The notes under the pieces were generated by a model, which was given only the letters and a program-made list of their open reading frames with translations, searched no databases and was not told where the DNA came from. A DNA stretch of 64,000 nt from Bacteroidota bacterium (GTDB lineage: Bacteria > Bacteroidota > Bacteroidia > 2-12-FULL-35-15). Location of the stretch: positions 71,708 to 135,707 of the forward strand of contig JAQZBR010000009.1 of NCBI GenBank assembly GCA_029237775.1, given 5' to 3'. The stretch's first letter is position 1. Every line of letters begins with the position of its first letter. The position numbers and the translations under genes are program-made. Positions 19,090 to 29,013 of this stretch are shown here, one piece after another.

Positions 19090-19935
19090 TTAAGGAATTA
19101 TTGAGATACTTCTGATACGCACATCATCCACAGGACGGTTATTCTTATCGGTTTTTACGGCTGCTATTTTATCAATAACCTCAAGGCCTTCGTAAACTTC
19201 TCCGAAGATGGTATAGCTGTTATCCAAATGTGGAGTTCCGCCAATAGTGGTGTATGCGGCTATCTGTTCAGGGCTGAACGTGTATAAAGGCACACCCGGC
19301 AGCTCCGCTTCTACTTTTTTATCAATAATGTCGTAAATGTATTTTACGCTGTCCACCTTTTCAGCTTTGTTATACTTTTTATACTTCTCCAGATATTCTT
19401 TGTTTTCCGGGCGATTAATGACTGTGTTAAACAATTTCATTTTTGTGATTCTCTTCGCCTGCACTTTTAGAAGAGAATCGGTCCACACCTTGCCCTGAAC
19501 GATATAGAACTGAGAACCGGATGATGCCTGTGAAGGATTTTCGAAATCACTATCCCGCGCTGCCGCGATCACTCCCTTTTTATGAAACAATTTAGAATTG
19601 AATTCCGCGGGAACAGTATAGGGCGGGCCACCATCACCAAGAAGCACACCTGAAGGGGCCTTGCGCGAATCGGGATCACCTCCCTGGATCATAAATTTTT
19701 CTATAACGCGGTGGAAGAGCAGACTGTCGAAGTAATGTTCCTTCACAAGCTTTGCAAAATTATCCCGGTGCAATGGAGTTTCGTTGTATAAACGGATCTT
19801 CATAGTTCCGAAATCTGTAACAACCATTATGCGAATTGAGCCGGTGCCATCATCTTTAAAAGGCGACAAAGCTGTCAAACTAATTATTGAGAGAAGAAGA
19901 AGAGTGAAGAGAGAAAACTTTAATCCTGGTTTCAT
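19090..19935 (-). CDS. Peptidyl-prolyl cis-trans isomerase, cyclophilin type, secreted
   Basis: 'HRDNFAKLVKEHYFDSLLFHRVIEKFMIQGGDP', 'NSKLFHKKGVIAAARDSDFENPSQASSGSQFYIVQG'. Confidence 0.95.
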   Translation of the reverse strand: MKPGLKFSLFTLLLLSIISLTALSPFKDDGTGSIRIMVVTDFGTMKIRLYNETPLHRDNFAKLVKEHYFDSLLFHRVIEKFMIQGGDPDSRKAPSGVLLGDGGPPYTVPAEFNSKLFHKKGVIAAARDSDFENPSQASSGSQFYIVQGKVWTDSLLKVQAKRITKMKLFNTVINRPENKEYLEKYKKYNKAEKVDSVKYIYDIIDKKVEAELPGVPLYTFSPEQIAAYTTIGGTPHLDNSYTIFGEVYEGLEVIDKIAAVKTDKNNRPVDDVRIRSISIIP

Positions 19936-20105
19936 ATCGTATTAATTTAATTTTAAAGCGAATAAGGTATCTGTATTTTTTGCAGCATTATGTGGTTATT
20001 TCATGTATTTGTATTAAATTTGTTTTAATAACGCTTTACCTTTATCAGATACAGAAAGGTTTAACAAGAACAAATTAAACAGTTTTTACTCAATAAAATT
20101 TAATC

Positions 20106-20465
20106 ATGAAAACTTTTACTTTTAAATTTTCTGCTTTTGTTTGCGCTTTTATTTTGCTGTTTACGGCATTTAGCAGCTCTTCTTGCAAAAAAGACAAAAC
20201 CTGTCACGGTAAAGTTCATGTTACTGATACTGCAGGCGCACCTGTTGCAAATGCTATTGTAAAACTGGCTGCTCCATCTGTTAACGGAGAAGTCACATAC
20301 GATGAAACCACAGACGGATCCGGAGATGCAAGCTTTGAAGTAGCCCTTCCGGCTATTTTTGACGTTACTGCAACCAAAGCTACTTATCCTAATATGGTTG
20401 GAACCGGTGTTCTTCGTTTAGATGAACCGGGTAAAACAGGTGAAGTTACTGTTGAGATCAAGTAA
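20106..20465 (+). CDS. Small lipoprotein with carboxypeptidase-regulatory-like fold
   Basis: Signal with lipobox 'SSSSCKK'; 'GKVHVTDTAGAPVANAIVKL'. Confidence 0.7.
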   Translation: MKTFTFKFSAFVCAFILLFTAFSSSSCKKDKTCHGKVHVTDTAGAPVANAIVKLAAPSVNGEVTYDETTDGSGDASFEVALPAIFDVTATKATYPNMVGTGVLRLDEPGKTGEVTVEIK

Positions 20466-20467
20466 GC

Positions 20468-20815
20468 TTATTCTACCAACTCATTTGCTTTAAAATATTC
20501 TACTATCGCCTGCTTGATCAGCAATTGCTGTTGCATTGGCTTTAAGGGCGGAAGCTTTTCATTCACCTTCCAGTGAGGCCATCCATCTTTATCCAGACCC
20601 TCATATTCATAGTAACCATAAGGCGTTAAAAGTGTACAGATAGCAATGTGCATCACATCAAGCTTCTCCTGCTTCTTAAATTTAATATTGCCTTTTCCAA
20701 GCTCCTGAACGCCAATCAGGAATAAGATTGCCTGTTCATCTATGTCTTCACCAAATTGAGGTGCAAGCACTTCTAAAACTTTTATATATTCTGCGTCAAC
20801 TTCTTCTTTATTCAT
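20468..20815 (-). CDS. Conserved hypothetical protein
   Basis: 115-aa ORF with ordinary composition: 'DVMHIAICTLLTPYGYYEYEGLDKDGWPHWKVNEKLPPL'. Confidence 0.7.
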   Translation of the reverse strand: MNKEEVDAEYIKVLEVLAPQFGEDIDEQAILFLIGVQELGKGNIKFKKQEKLDVMHIAICTLLTPYGYYEYEGLDKDGWPHWKVNEKLPPLKPMQQQLLIKQAIVEYFKANELVE

Positions 20816-20835
20816 GGTACAATCTTATTTGGGTT

Positions 20836-20920
20836 GTCATCCTGAACTTGTTTCAGGATCTGTGCGGTGGAATTTTAGTCACATGCCTTCCCGCGGATCC
20901 TGAAACGAGTTCAGGATGAC
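20836..20920. repeat. Intergenic inverted repeat (GTCATCCTGAACT(T/C)GTTTCAGGATC arms)
   Basis: Left arm GTCATCCTGAACTTGTTTCAGGATC, right arm reverse complement GTCATCCTGAACTCGTTTCAGGATC; single mismatch over 25 nt. Confidence 0.85.
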
Positions 20921-20935
20921 TCTCACGCGCAGTTA

Positions 20936-21478
20936 TTAATGCGATGAATTCTTTTCCTGCGGAGCAACCGGAGGCTCCATCACATGCCCGCATTTTTTAC
21001 ATGTGCGAAGATCCACACTTCCGTAGAAATGTGCGAAGGTTTCCTGAAACTGTGTCATGATATTCGTGAGCATGAATTTTCTTTCAAACAGTTTTTCATT
21101 GCATTTTTCACAGAACCACAACAATCCATCTTCCTCTCCTTCCCTGCGTTTTCTTTCCATTACCAGTCCTATCGTATTAGGACCTCGCATCGGGTTGTGT
21201 GGCACTTTCGGAGGGAGAAGAAAAATATCCCCTTCTTTTATATCCACGGTTACAGCTCTTCCATCTTCCTGGATCCCAACTTTTATATCACCTTCAAGCT
21301 GATAAAAAAATTCTTCGCTTTCGTTGTAATGATAATCCTTTCTGGAGTTTGGCCCGCCAACAACCATCACTATGAACTCGGTGTTTTCATACACCACTTT
21401 ATTTCCAACTGGCGGCTTCAAAAGGTGACGATTATCATCTATCCACTTTTTAAAATTAAAAGGACGTTGTACTGACAT
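20936..21478 (-). CDS. 3-hydroxyanthranilate 3,4-dioxygenase
   Basis: 'PFNFKKWIDDNRHLLKPPVGNKVVY', 'DYHYNESEEFFYQLEGD', 'CEKCNEKLFER...CKKCGHV'. Confidence 0.93.
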   Translation of the reverse strand: MSVQRPFNFKKWIDDNRHLLKPPVGNKVVYENTEFIVMVVGGPNSRKDYHYNESEEFFYQLEGDIKVGIQEDGRAVTVDIKEGDIFLLPPKVPHNPMRGPNTIGLVMERKRREGEEDGLLWFCEKCNEKLFERKFMLTNIMTQFQETFAHFYGSVDLRTCKKCGHVMEPPVAPQEKNSSH

Positions 21479-21490
21479 GTTCTGAATATT

Positions 21491-23815
21491 TTAAAATTTA
21501 AGGGCTACCTGAAGAGCATAGGTGCGTGGAGGCTGCATGTCTGCAGGACGACCCATGTACTCGTGGTTAAAAACGTTATTTACTATAAACCCGACTTTAG
21601 TTATTTTGTTTACCTGGAGACCTATCCTTCCGTCAAATACAATGTCACCATCATTATGATTTCTGCGATAGTCTTTTATTCCATCTATACCTGAAAGTTT
21701 CTCTTCAAAGAAGCGGTCAATGTTTTCCATAAAACTATTGTACCTGCAGCTCACTCCAAAGCTAACCTTTTTATATCCTAATTCGATATCTGCTTTTGCA
21801 GTATGCTGATAACGATATTTTAAAATATTCTTGCGCGTAGTTGCTTTCGCTGTATCTGTTGCTTCAACGAAATCCGTCTGGATCGGGTTGATGTATGTAT
21901 AGCCCATCAACGCGCTGGTACTGATCGGACCAAGTTTCCCCTCTCCCATTATTGAGATCTCAAAACCGGTTATGCGGGTGTTTCCTACATTCTGAGATTG
22001 GAAACCGAGACCAAGCTTTTGAGGTGTATTGTAGGGGAACACCAAAGGGCCGTACTGCCCGAAAGTGAATTCCATCATGTCTTTATATTCCGTCCAGAAG
22101 CCTGCAACATCCAAATACCCTCTCCAGTTCCCAAGCTTCACTCCCTGCTTGATTCCTATCTCCGCGCTCCATCCACTTTCCGGCTTCAAGGAATCATTTG
22201 GATAAATATCCAATCCGCTTGCGCTTGTCTTAATGAATCTCTCAGCAACAGTTGGGAAACGGAAACCTTGTCCGAACGATGCACGCACATAAGTAGCCTT
22301 TAATGCCTGATAATTTAAACCGATGCGCGTTACCGGTTTTATCTTCGACTCTTTTGCAATCTGTTTTGATTCATCCATGAAGAGATAAACATTCTCGCGT
22401 GTTTCAACTGTGTCGGTTTTGAAGTACTCGCCTCTGATACCAACAGATACCGAGAGCTTCTTAAAGAATCGTTTGTCCAATTGAAGATATGCAGACGCGT
22501 TGTTGCTGAAATGCACTCCATACAAAGTTCCTGAATGGACCTCATTGTAATTGTACACCAACCCTGTTGTTACTGTAAGCTCGTTCTTAAAACGTTTTTG
22601 AAACTGGTATTCACTGTAATAAACATCAGCTATTGATTCCTGGTTGGTATTGTTCTGATTAGTTGTTCTGAAGAAGCGTCCGCGGAGAGAATGCCTTCCA
22701 CCTGAAGCGGAATAATAAGTAATGAATGGATCAATATTGGTTCTATATGTGGTATAATGGCTAAGATCTCCTCCTGCAGGCCTGTAAGCACCGCTGTCTG
22801 CATTCTGCCAGATCAGGAACAATCCACCCTGAGTTCGGATGGTATTCATGTTCAATCCCACTGCAAGTCCTTTGATCTTTTTAAAACGGTAGCGCAGATT
22901 AACGTTTGCACGATAACGTTGTTCTGTTTCAAGTTCACGGTATCCGCGGTCATCAAAAATGTTGGCTCCTATCACAACATCCAACTGTTTTACTTTCTGA
23001 GCATGATAAAAATTCACACCACCGAAAGTAGGATTGCCGTCCTGCCACCAAACTCCTGCATTCTTTTCAAAGCGATCATAATATCCACCATTGAAAACAA
23101 TCTTCGTCTGAGGCTCTTCTTTCGCGTAAGCTGTGCGAAAGTTGATCACGCCATTTAATGCAGAAGAACCGAATAAAGCTGACGATGCCCCTTTGATCAC
23201 TTCCACCTGCTCGCAATTTTCAACCGGCAAAAAGCTCCATTTAACATCTCCTGCATCAGCGGTAAGCATTGGCATTTCATCCACCATTAACAAAACGCGG
23301 CTTCCGGCACCATAGCTGAACCCGCTTCCTCCACGGATGTTAGCTTGTCCATCGATCATAGTCACTCCCGGTACCTGCTCCATGATCGTTTCTATCGTAT
23401 TTGAATTTTTGCTTTCAATGAGGGAAGGCTTGAGAACTTCCATGGAAACAGTAACATCACCAAGCTTCTGCTCAAAACGCCCGGCAGATACAACAACAAT
23501 ATCCAGCTGTTTTGAATCGGATTCAAGAACTGAATTCATAACAAGCGTATCATTCTCTTTCAATTCAAGATTGTGAGCCTGTGACTTATACCCGACCATC
23601 TTAAAATCAATCTTGTGCATCCCGGGTTTTACCTTTAACAAGTAGTCCCCGCTTAAATCCGTAACGGTACCCGTTGTGTCGTCAAGAACAACATTAGCTC
23701 CTACAATTGTTTCTTTTGTCTTGGAATCTGACACACGACCTTTTATATACGCAGTCTGCGCTACAAGAGAATTAATAGCCAGAATGAAAACTATTGGAGT
23801 AAAAAGCTTTTTCAT
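21491..23815 (-). CDS. TonB-dependent outer membrane receptor with carboxypeptidase-like N-terminal domain
   Basis: 'AYIKGRVSDSKTKETIVGANVVLDDT', plug 'VEVIKGASSALFGSSALNGVINFRT', barrel end 'PRTYALQVALKF'; ORF to 23833, MKK start preferred. Confidence 0.95.
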   Translation of the reverse strand: MKKLFTPIVFILAINSLVAQTAYIKGRVSDSKTKETIVGANVVLDDTTGTVTDLSGDYLLKVKPGMHKIDFKMVGYKSQAHNLELKENDTLVMNSVLESDSKQLDIVVVSAGRFEQKLGDVTVSMEVLKPSLIESKNSNTIETIMEQVPGVTMIDGQANIRGGSGFSYGAGSRVLLMVDEMPMLTADAGDVKWSFLPVENCEQVEVIKGASSALFGSSALNGVINFRTAYAKEEPQTKIVFNGGYYDRFEKNAGVWWQDGNPTFGGVNFYHAQKVKQLDVVIGANIFDDRGYRELETEQRYRANVNLRYRFKKIKGLAVGLNMNTIRTQGGLFLIWQNADSGAYRPAGGDLSHYTTYRTNIDPFITYYSASGGRHSLRGRFFRTTNQNNTNQESIADVYYSEYQFQKRFKNELTVTTGLVYNYNEVHSGTLYGVHFSNNASAYLQLDKRFFKKLSVSVGIRGEYFKTDTVETRENVYLFMDESKQIAKESKIKPVTRIGLNYQALKATYVRASFGQGFRFPTVAERFIKTSASGLDIYPNDSLKPESGWSAEIGIKQGVKLGNWRGYLDVAGFWTEYKDMMEFTFGQYGPLVFPYNTPQKLGLGFQSQNVGNTRITGFEISIMGEGKLGPISTSALMGYTYINPIQTDFVEATDTAKATTRKNILKYRYQHTAKADIELGYKKVSFGVSCRYNSFMENIDRFFEEKLSGIDGIKDYRRNHNDGDIVFDGRIGLQVNKITKVGFIVNNVFNHEYMGRPADMQPPRTYALQVALKF

Positions 23816-24021
23816 TAATGTGAGTTTCAACACCCGGAAACAGAGCTGAAAATGAAATTAATTTTCAACAGCACCTGATGCGTATTCGTAAATTTTTACT
23901 TTTGCGTTCTATGCAAGTGCAATGTACAAATAATTGCATTTTAACACAAATCAGTTAAGGTTCCGATACTCCCTGGAAATCCTGACTGTGGGTCAGAAAT
24001 GACTTTCAAGCATGTAATTTT

Positions 24022-25122
24022 ATGAATGAAAATTTAAAGTACAGGATAGCGCTAACGCTTATTCCAAACATTGGCGATATTCTGGCAAAACGTCTCGTTG
24101 CTTATTGCGGTAGCGTTGAAGCTGTGTTTAAGGAGACACGCTCAACACTTGAAAAAATTCCGGGAGTGGGAACCGCTTACGCAAGCGCTGTTTTAAATCA
24201 GGACGTATTTCAGCGCGCAGAAGACGAGATCAAATTCATTGAAAAGAACAGGATCACACCGATCTTTTATCTTGATGCTGACTACCCTAAGCGACTAACA
24301 CATTGTGAAGACAGTCCGGTGATGATGTATTTCAAAGGACAAGCCGACCTCAATGCAGAAAAGATCATCAGCATTGTCGGCACGCGTGAAGCCACTGATT
24401 ACGGTCGAGAACTTTGCGAAAAACTGATTGCAGATCTCTCCGGATTTAATCCGTTAATCGTGAGCGGTCTCGCGTACGGAATTGATATCTATGCTCATAG
24501 GGCAGCTCTGGATAATGGATTAAAAACGATCGGAGTATTCGCGCATGGGCTGGATAAAGTTTATCCCGCAGTCCACAGAGCGACTGCTGAGAAGATGATG
24601 TGGCAGGGAGGATTGCTTACCGATTTCACAAGCGGCACAAAACCGGACCGTGAAAATTTTCCAAGAAGAAACCGGATCGTAGCCGGGATCGCTGATGCAA
24701 CTATTGTGGTGGAATCAAAAAAAGACGGGGGATCACTGATCACAGCAGACATAGCAAACAGCTACAGCCGCGATGTATTTGCGTTTCCGGGAAAAGTGGG
24801 AGATGTAACTTCGGAAGGATGCAATAACATCATCAAACAAAACAAAGCGGCATTGATCCAGTCGGCAGCAGACATTGTCTACATTATGGGCTGGGAAGAG
24901 ATCAAAAGAAAAAATGCTCCCGTTCAAAAACAGCTTTTTGTTGAATTAAAACCGGAAGAGGAGATATTGGTTAATCTGCTGAAAGAAAAGACCACCGCTA
25001 ACATTGATGATATTTGTTTGCTAGCCAAATTGCCGATGAGCAAGGTTTCCTCATTGTTGCTGACATTGGAGTTTTCAGGAATAGTAAGATCGTTGCCTGG
25101 GAAAATGTATAAGTTGAATTAA
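24022..25122 (+). CDS. dprA: DNA-processing protein DprA
   Basis: 'ISIVGTREATDYGRELCEKL', 'IVSGLAYGIDIYAHRAAL', 'FPRRNRIVAGIADATIVVESKKDGGSLITADIA'. Confidence 0.97.
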   Translation: MNENLKYRIALTLIPNIGDILAKRLVAYCGSVEAVFKETRSTLEKIPGVGTAYASAVLNQDVFQRAEDEIKFIEKNRITPIFYLDADYPKRLTHCEDSPVMMYFKGQADLNAEKIISIVGTREATDYGRELCEKLIADLSGFNPLIVSGLAYGIDIYAHRAALDNGLKTIGVFAHGLDKVYPAVHRATAEKMMWQGGLLTDFTSGTKPDRENFPRRNRIVAGIADATIVVESKKDGGSLITADIANSYSRDVFAFPGKVGDVTSEGCNNIIKQNKAALIQSAADIVYIMGWEEIKRKNAPVQKQLFVELKPEEEILVNLLKEKTTANIDDICLLAKLPMSKVSSLLLTLEFSGIVRSLPGKMYKLN

Positions 25123-25257
25123 GAGATTTTACCACAAAGGCGCGAAGACGCCAAGAGTTGTTTTTTCTTGAAGAGAATTATTTTTCGCTCCATAGGAGTC
25201 TTTCGGACAGAGACGCAAAGACCGCAGAGGATAAGAGTAATGAGAAGGTTAAAAACA

Positions 25258-25290
25258 AAAAAACACGACCATTACGATCGTGTCTTTTGT
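25258..25290 (-). terminator. Putative intrinsic terminator
   Basis: ACACGA...TCGTGT hairpin (25263-25282) with a T-tract on the minus strand. Confidence 0.6.
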
Positions 25291-25313
25291 CTTTGTCTCT
25301 TTTGAATTATTTC

Positions 25314-25982
25314 TTACTCCACTGCCTTCAATTTCTTATCAATATCAGCAACTACCTTCTTCTGTGCTTCTATCTCCGCTTTCTTTTTATCCTGATCAGC
25401 TTTATTCTTTGTGATGTCACTTTCAGCTTTAGTGATCTTTGCTTTGTAATCTGCAATATCATCGTTCAGCTTTTTGTTGTCTTTCTCAAGTGATTTCTGA
25501 TCATCCTCAAATCCGGACTGGATCTTTTGTGCGGCCTTAAGTTTTTCTTCTATAGCGTCTTTGGTTGCTTTCACGGCAAATTCCTTTACTATATCTTCAG
25601 CGATCTTGTATTGGGATTTGTGTTCGCCTGAATTTAAAAATGCTCCCCCCAAATCAAAAGCCACAACGAATGTAATTTGTGGATCACCTTTTTTACCTTG
25701 AGCTTTTCCGTAAATATCAATGGTGTTGTTACCCATTTCTTTGATCGTTGCATGATCCACGAAAATGGCGCCATCTTTTGAAGAGCGTTTTCCATCATAC
25801 TTTTTCATGTATGAACGAAATGCATCTTCAGCATCTGAAGGACTGATCTCAGACAAAGTAACGGTTAAGGCGTTATGACTTCCTCCACCGATGTTCTCAC
25901 TCGATTCTTTTACTTTTATCTTTTGTGCATAGGCAGAAACGCCAAGCGCCACTGCGATTGCGAGGGTAAATATTTTTTTCAT
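25314..25982 (-). CDS. Secreted/periplasmic protein with C-terminal coiled coil
   Basis: MKK signal peptide; C-terminal 'KAKITKAESDITKNKADQDKKKAEIEAQKKVV' heptads. Confidence 0.75.
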   Translation of the reverse strand: MKKIFTLAIAVALGVSAYAQKIKVKESSENIGGGSHNALTVTLSEISPSDAEDAFRSYMKKYDGKRSSKDGAIFVDHATIKEMGNNTIDIYGKAQGKKGDPQITFVVAFDLGGAFLNSGEHKSQYKIAEDIVKEFAVKATKDAIEEKLKAAQKIQSGFEDDQKSLEKDNKKLNDDIADYKAKITKAESDITKNKADQDKKKAEIEAQKKVVADIDKKLKAVE

Positions 25983-26039
25983 AATGATTGAGATTTTAAA
26001 ATGATAGTACAAGATACAATTCTTATTGAAAAGAAAAAA

Positions 26040-26624
26040 CTATTCTTTATCGTCAATATCTGTCACTCCACCTGAAACAATGAACTTCATTACTTCCGTG
26101 GAAGATGCATCCACTATTGTTATGTGATCGGCAGGAACAATCAGCAGATTGCCGGAAAACGAATATGACAAAGGAACATAAACAGCATAATTGCCCTTCT
26201 GAAGATTAAGTTCTGATAGATCTTCCTGCGTAATAAATCCAAGCTGCTGAATATTATTCTCTTTGTTAATTGTAACAAGGACCGGTTTATTAAAACGTTT
26301 CTTACTTCCGACAAAGGCTGACAACAGATCTTTAATTGAAGAGTAAACAGTTTTGATAACTGGCGTATGCTCCAACGCATTATCAACAGTACTAAAAAGC
26401 GGACGGAGGATAATTGATGATCCGAGCAGCCCCATTAAGAAAATAAGAAGGACAGCAATGCTGATTATTATGAACGGATCGATCACCGGGCTTACTATCG
26501 TACCAAAACCGGAAAACAGAGAACCTACCCAGGCAACGATCTTATAAACTACTATTACAGTAATGGCGACCGGAACAGTGATAATGATCCCTTGAATAAA
26601 ATAACGAATGATTCTTGCAAACAT
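26040..26624 (-). CDS. DUF502 family membrane protein
   Basis: 'YFIQGIIITVPVAITVIVVYKI', 'HTPVIKTVYSSIKDLLSAFVGSKKRFNKPVLV'. Confidence 0.88.
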   Translation of the reverse strand: MFARIIRYFIQGIIITVPVAITVIVVYKIVAWVGSLFSGFGTIVSPVIDPFIIISIAVLLIFLMGLLGSSIILRPLFSTVDNALEHTPVIKTVYSSIKDLLSAFVGSKKRFNKPVLVTINKENNIQQLGFITQEDLSELNLQKGNYAVYVPLSYSFSGNLLIVPADHITIVDASSTEVMKFIVSGGVTDIDDKE

Positions 26625-26803
26625 GTTTTGAAAATTACAGGCTGTAAAATTACGAATTAAATACCGTTAAGGCCTATCGGAAACGTTAAAGGTTAAGGGC
26701 AGAAGTCAAACGTTAATAGTTAAGCGTTAAATAGATTAATATTCGTTTAAGAAAAACAATTACTAACCAATCTGTGTAAATCCGTATAATCTGTGGTTAA
26801 CAC

Positions 26804-27379
26804 TTACTTTTCATAGAAGTGCATTTCCCGGATATAATTCCAGACAGGTTCCGGGAAAAAATAAGGAATATTCTTCTTTTCCCTGATAGCCTGGCGAAGC
26901 ATTGTGGATGAGATCTCCACCTGAGGGGCATTCACAAACTTCACTTTCTCGTGTGTGCGGAGATCACTATCGGCACTTCCGTGACGAGGGTAAACATAAA
27001 GGTGATGATACTTTAAGATCTCCTCATAATTCTTCCATTTATGAAACGAAACGAGATTATCGGCACCCATAATTAAAACAAAATCATTCTCCGGATACTT
27101 TTCTTTCAGGTGTGCCAGCGTATTCACGGTGTATGAGGGCTGAGGCAATTTAAACTCTACGTTGCTCGCCTGGAGATGAGGATTAGCTTCGATCGCCACC
27201 TGCACCATTTGTAAACGATGGCGTTCGTCCAGCAATGATGCCTTTTCTTTATGAGGATTATGTGGTGAAATTACAAACCACACCTTATCGAGATCGGTGA
27301 ACTCCAGCATATAATTAGCAAGCACCATGTGCCCGATATGAATGGGATTAAAAGAACCGAAGAACAAGCCAACCTTCAT
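26804..27379 (-). CDS. nadD: Nicotinate-nucleotide adenylyltransferase
   Basis: 'GLFFGSFNPIHIGHMVLANYM', 'FVLIMGADNLVSFHKWKNYEEIL', 'ISSTMLRQAIREKK'. Confidence 0.96.
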   Translation of the reverse strand: MKVGLFFGSFNPIHIGHMVLANYMLEFTDLDKVWFVISPHNPHKEKASLLDERHRLQMVQVAIEANPHLQASNVEFKLPQPSYTVNTLAHLKEKYPENDFVLIMGADNLVSFHKWKNYEEILKYHHLYVYPRHGSADSDLRTHEKVKFVNAPQVEISSTMLRQAIREKKNIPYFFPEPVWNYIREMHFYEK

Positions 27380-27384
27380 GGTAC

Positions 27385-27445
27385 GGATATCGAATAAAAT
27401 ACGAATATACGAATCTGAGTAAGGATAACGAATGAAAAACGAATT
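27385..27445. repeat. Iterated ACGAAT-type intergenic repeat upstream of nadD
   Basis: Multiple ACGAAT words; 22-mer ATACGAATATACGAATCTGAGT at 27399-27420 recurs with 2 changes at 31739-31760. Confidence 0.6.
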
Positions 27446-27478
27446 AGGAATCTGTTTAGAACAATTTGGGGTTGATCA

Positions 27479-27562
27479 GTTTGTCACACCGACCGCAGCG
27501 GAGGACTCTTATTCGTGCGATTGCCAGTTCGAGTTGGATCTTTCGGCAAGCTCGAGATGACA
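27479..27562. repeat. Degenerate intergenic repeat (GTCATCTCGAG...AAAGATC type)
   Basis: ttGTCACACCGACCGCAGCGGAGGACTC ... GATCTTTCGGCAAGCTCGAGATGACaa, inverted ends. Confidence 0.45.
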
Positions 27563-27565
27563 ACC

Positions 27566-27979
27566 CTACTTCAACCACATGAACACTTTTGGATTATTCT
27601 CAAACTCAGAAAGGTCTTTGCTGTTAAGTATTACAATAAAATCGATCAGGGGAATCAATCCAAAGCATCCGCCAAATGTGGCCACATACACAACAGGCAC
27701 CCATGGTTTGCAACCGAGCATGACACGATGCGCACCCATAAACCCAAAAGGAAAAGGAAAGGCAAGCGCAGCAGAGAGCAACTTTTTTCTTTTCGCTTCA
27801 TCCATTTTCGGAAAGCGCTTTATAAGCACCTCCTCAGATAACCTGAGTCTGGAAGTATCCGCTGTGCTCAAAGTATCCAAAGCACGTAAGCTGACGGTGG
27901 GTAGAAAAGAATTTGATTGACCAGAAAACAGCTTTCCCGTAAAAAGCATCATCAACAATACAAGAAAAGCTTTGTTCAT
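27566..27979 (-). CDS. Small membrane protein with TM2-like C-terminal region
   Basis: Signal peptide; 'ALAFPFPFGFMGAHRVMLGCKPWVPVVYVATFGGCFGLIPLIDFIVI'. Confidence 0.65.
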   Translation of the reverse strand: MNKAFLVLLMMLFTGKLFSGQSNSFLPTVSLRALDTLSTADTSRLRLSEEVLIKRFPKMDEAKRKKLLSAALAFPFPFGFMGAHRVMLGCKPWVPVVYVATFGGCFGLIPLIDFIVILNSKDLSEFENNPKVFMWLK

Positions 27980-27986
27980 GATAGAG

Positions 27987-28020
27987 AATAAAAAACCCGG
28001 ACCATGTTTACAGCCCGGGT
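27987..28020 (-). terminator. Intrinsic terminator downstream of sodB
   Basis: Minus strand ACCCGG...CCGGGT stem followed by TTTTTTATT. Confidence 0.75.
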
Positions 28021-28031
28021 ATTATTAAAAA

Positions 28032-28637
28032 TTATTTTGCAGCGCTGAATCGCTTTGCTACTTCATTCCAGTTAACTACATTCCAGAAAGCCGCGATATA
28101 ATCAGGCCGTCTGTTCTGATAGTTCAGATAATATGCATGCTCCCACACATCCATTCCAAGGATTGGAGTTCCCTTCACCTCAGCAACATCCATCAATGGA
28201 TTGTCCTGATTAGGAGTTGATGAAACTGCAAGCTTACCGTCTTTAACGATCAGCCATGCCCATCCTGAACCGAAACGTGTTGCGCCTGCATTTGCAAACT
28301 GCGTTTTAAACTCTGCGAAAGATCCGAATGCTGAATTTATTGCTGCAGAAAGATCGCCAGTTGGCTCACCACCTGCATTCGGAGCCATAACTGTCCAGAA
28401 TAAAGAGTGGTTATAATGACCGCCACCGTTGTTACGAACAGGCATTGGATATTTTGAAATGTTTTTGCAGATCTCCTCAATGCTCATTTTTTCTGCATCT
28501 GTTCCTGCGATCGCATTGTTTAAGTTGGTCACATAAGCCTGGTGGTGCTTACCGTGATGAATTTCCATTGTTTTTGCATCAATGTGAGGTTGTAATGCAT
28601 CATACGCATATGGTAATTTTGGTAGTTCGAAAGCCAT
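28032..28637 (-). CDS. sodB: Superoxide dismutase (Fe/Mn)
   Basis: '[38 protein letters not shown]', '[28 protein letters not shown]'. Confidence 0.97.
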   Translation of the reverse strand: MAFELPKLPYAYDALQPHIDAKTMEIHHGKHHQAYVTNLNNAIAGTDAEKMSIEEICKNISKYPMPVRNNGGGHYNHSLFWTVMAPNAGGEPTGDLSAAINSAFGSFAEFKTQFANAGATRFGSGWAWLIVKDGKLAVSSTPNQDNPLMDVAEVKGTPILGMDVWEHAYYLNYQNRRPDYIAAFWNVVNWNEVAKRFSAAK

Positions 28638-28966
28638 ATAAATTGTTTTTTAAAGGTTAAACATCAAAAATTTATCATTCAAAGGTATATAATTTTTAAG
28701 CTTCAGTTAATATAAAAACCTGATGAAATTATTCATTTTTTGCAGAGTGGCAGGGAATACCGATAACAGGACATAAGATTCTGTGTATGTAATAAAATCA
28801 ACACTTACTGAGGACTCTGCTTATCTTTCATGCAGCAGGGTTTAAATTGAGATGTTCTGAAAATATATATCCCGAAAAAAATCCGGAAGCAGGGTTTTCA
28901 ACATTTACATGTTCAAAGAAAGGGCTATCAAACTGATTATCAAATTTTTTGATATTGGTTTTTAAT

Positions 28967-28974
28967 TACCTTTG
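28967..28974 (+). promoter_or_regulatory. Putative -7 promoter box
   Basis: TACCTTTG (TAnnTTTG consensus), 39 nt before the ATG of the small lipoprotein gene. Confidence 0.5.
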
Positions 28975-29013
28975 CGCACCAGATACTAGTACTAACCCAA
29001 ACAAACAAACGAA

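Noticed and set aside
20728-20919. 63-aa + ORF
   Set aside because: Overlaps the antisense of a conserved gene and runs into the intergenic inverted repeat.
20984-21475. 163-aa + ORF
   Set aside because: Antisense to the clearly coding 3-hydroxyanthranilate dioxygenase gene.
27515-27841. 108-aa + ORF
   Set aside because: Begins in an intergenic repeat and is antisense to the TM2-like protein.
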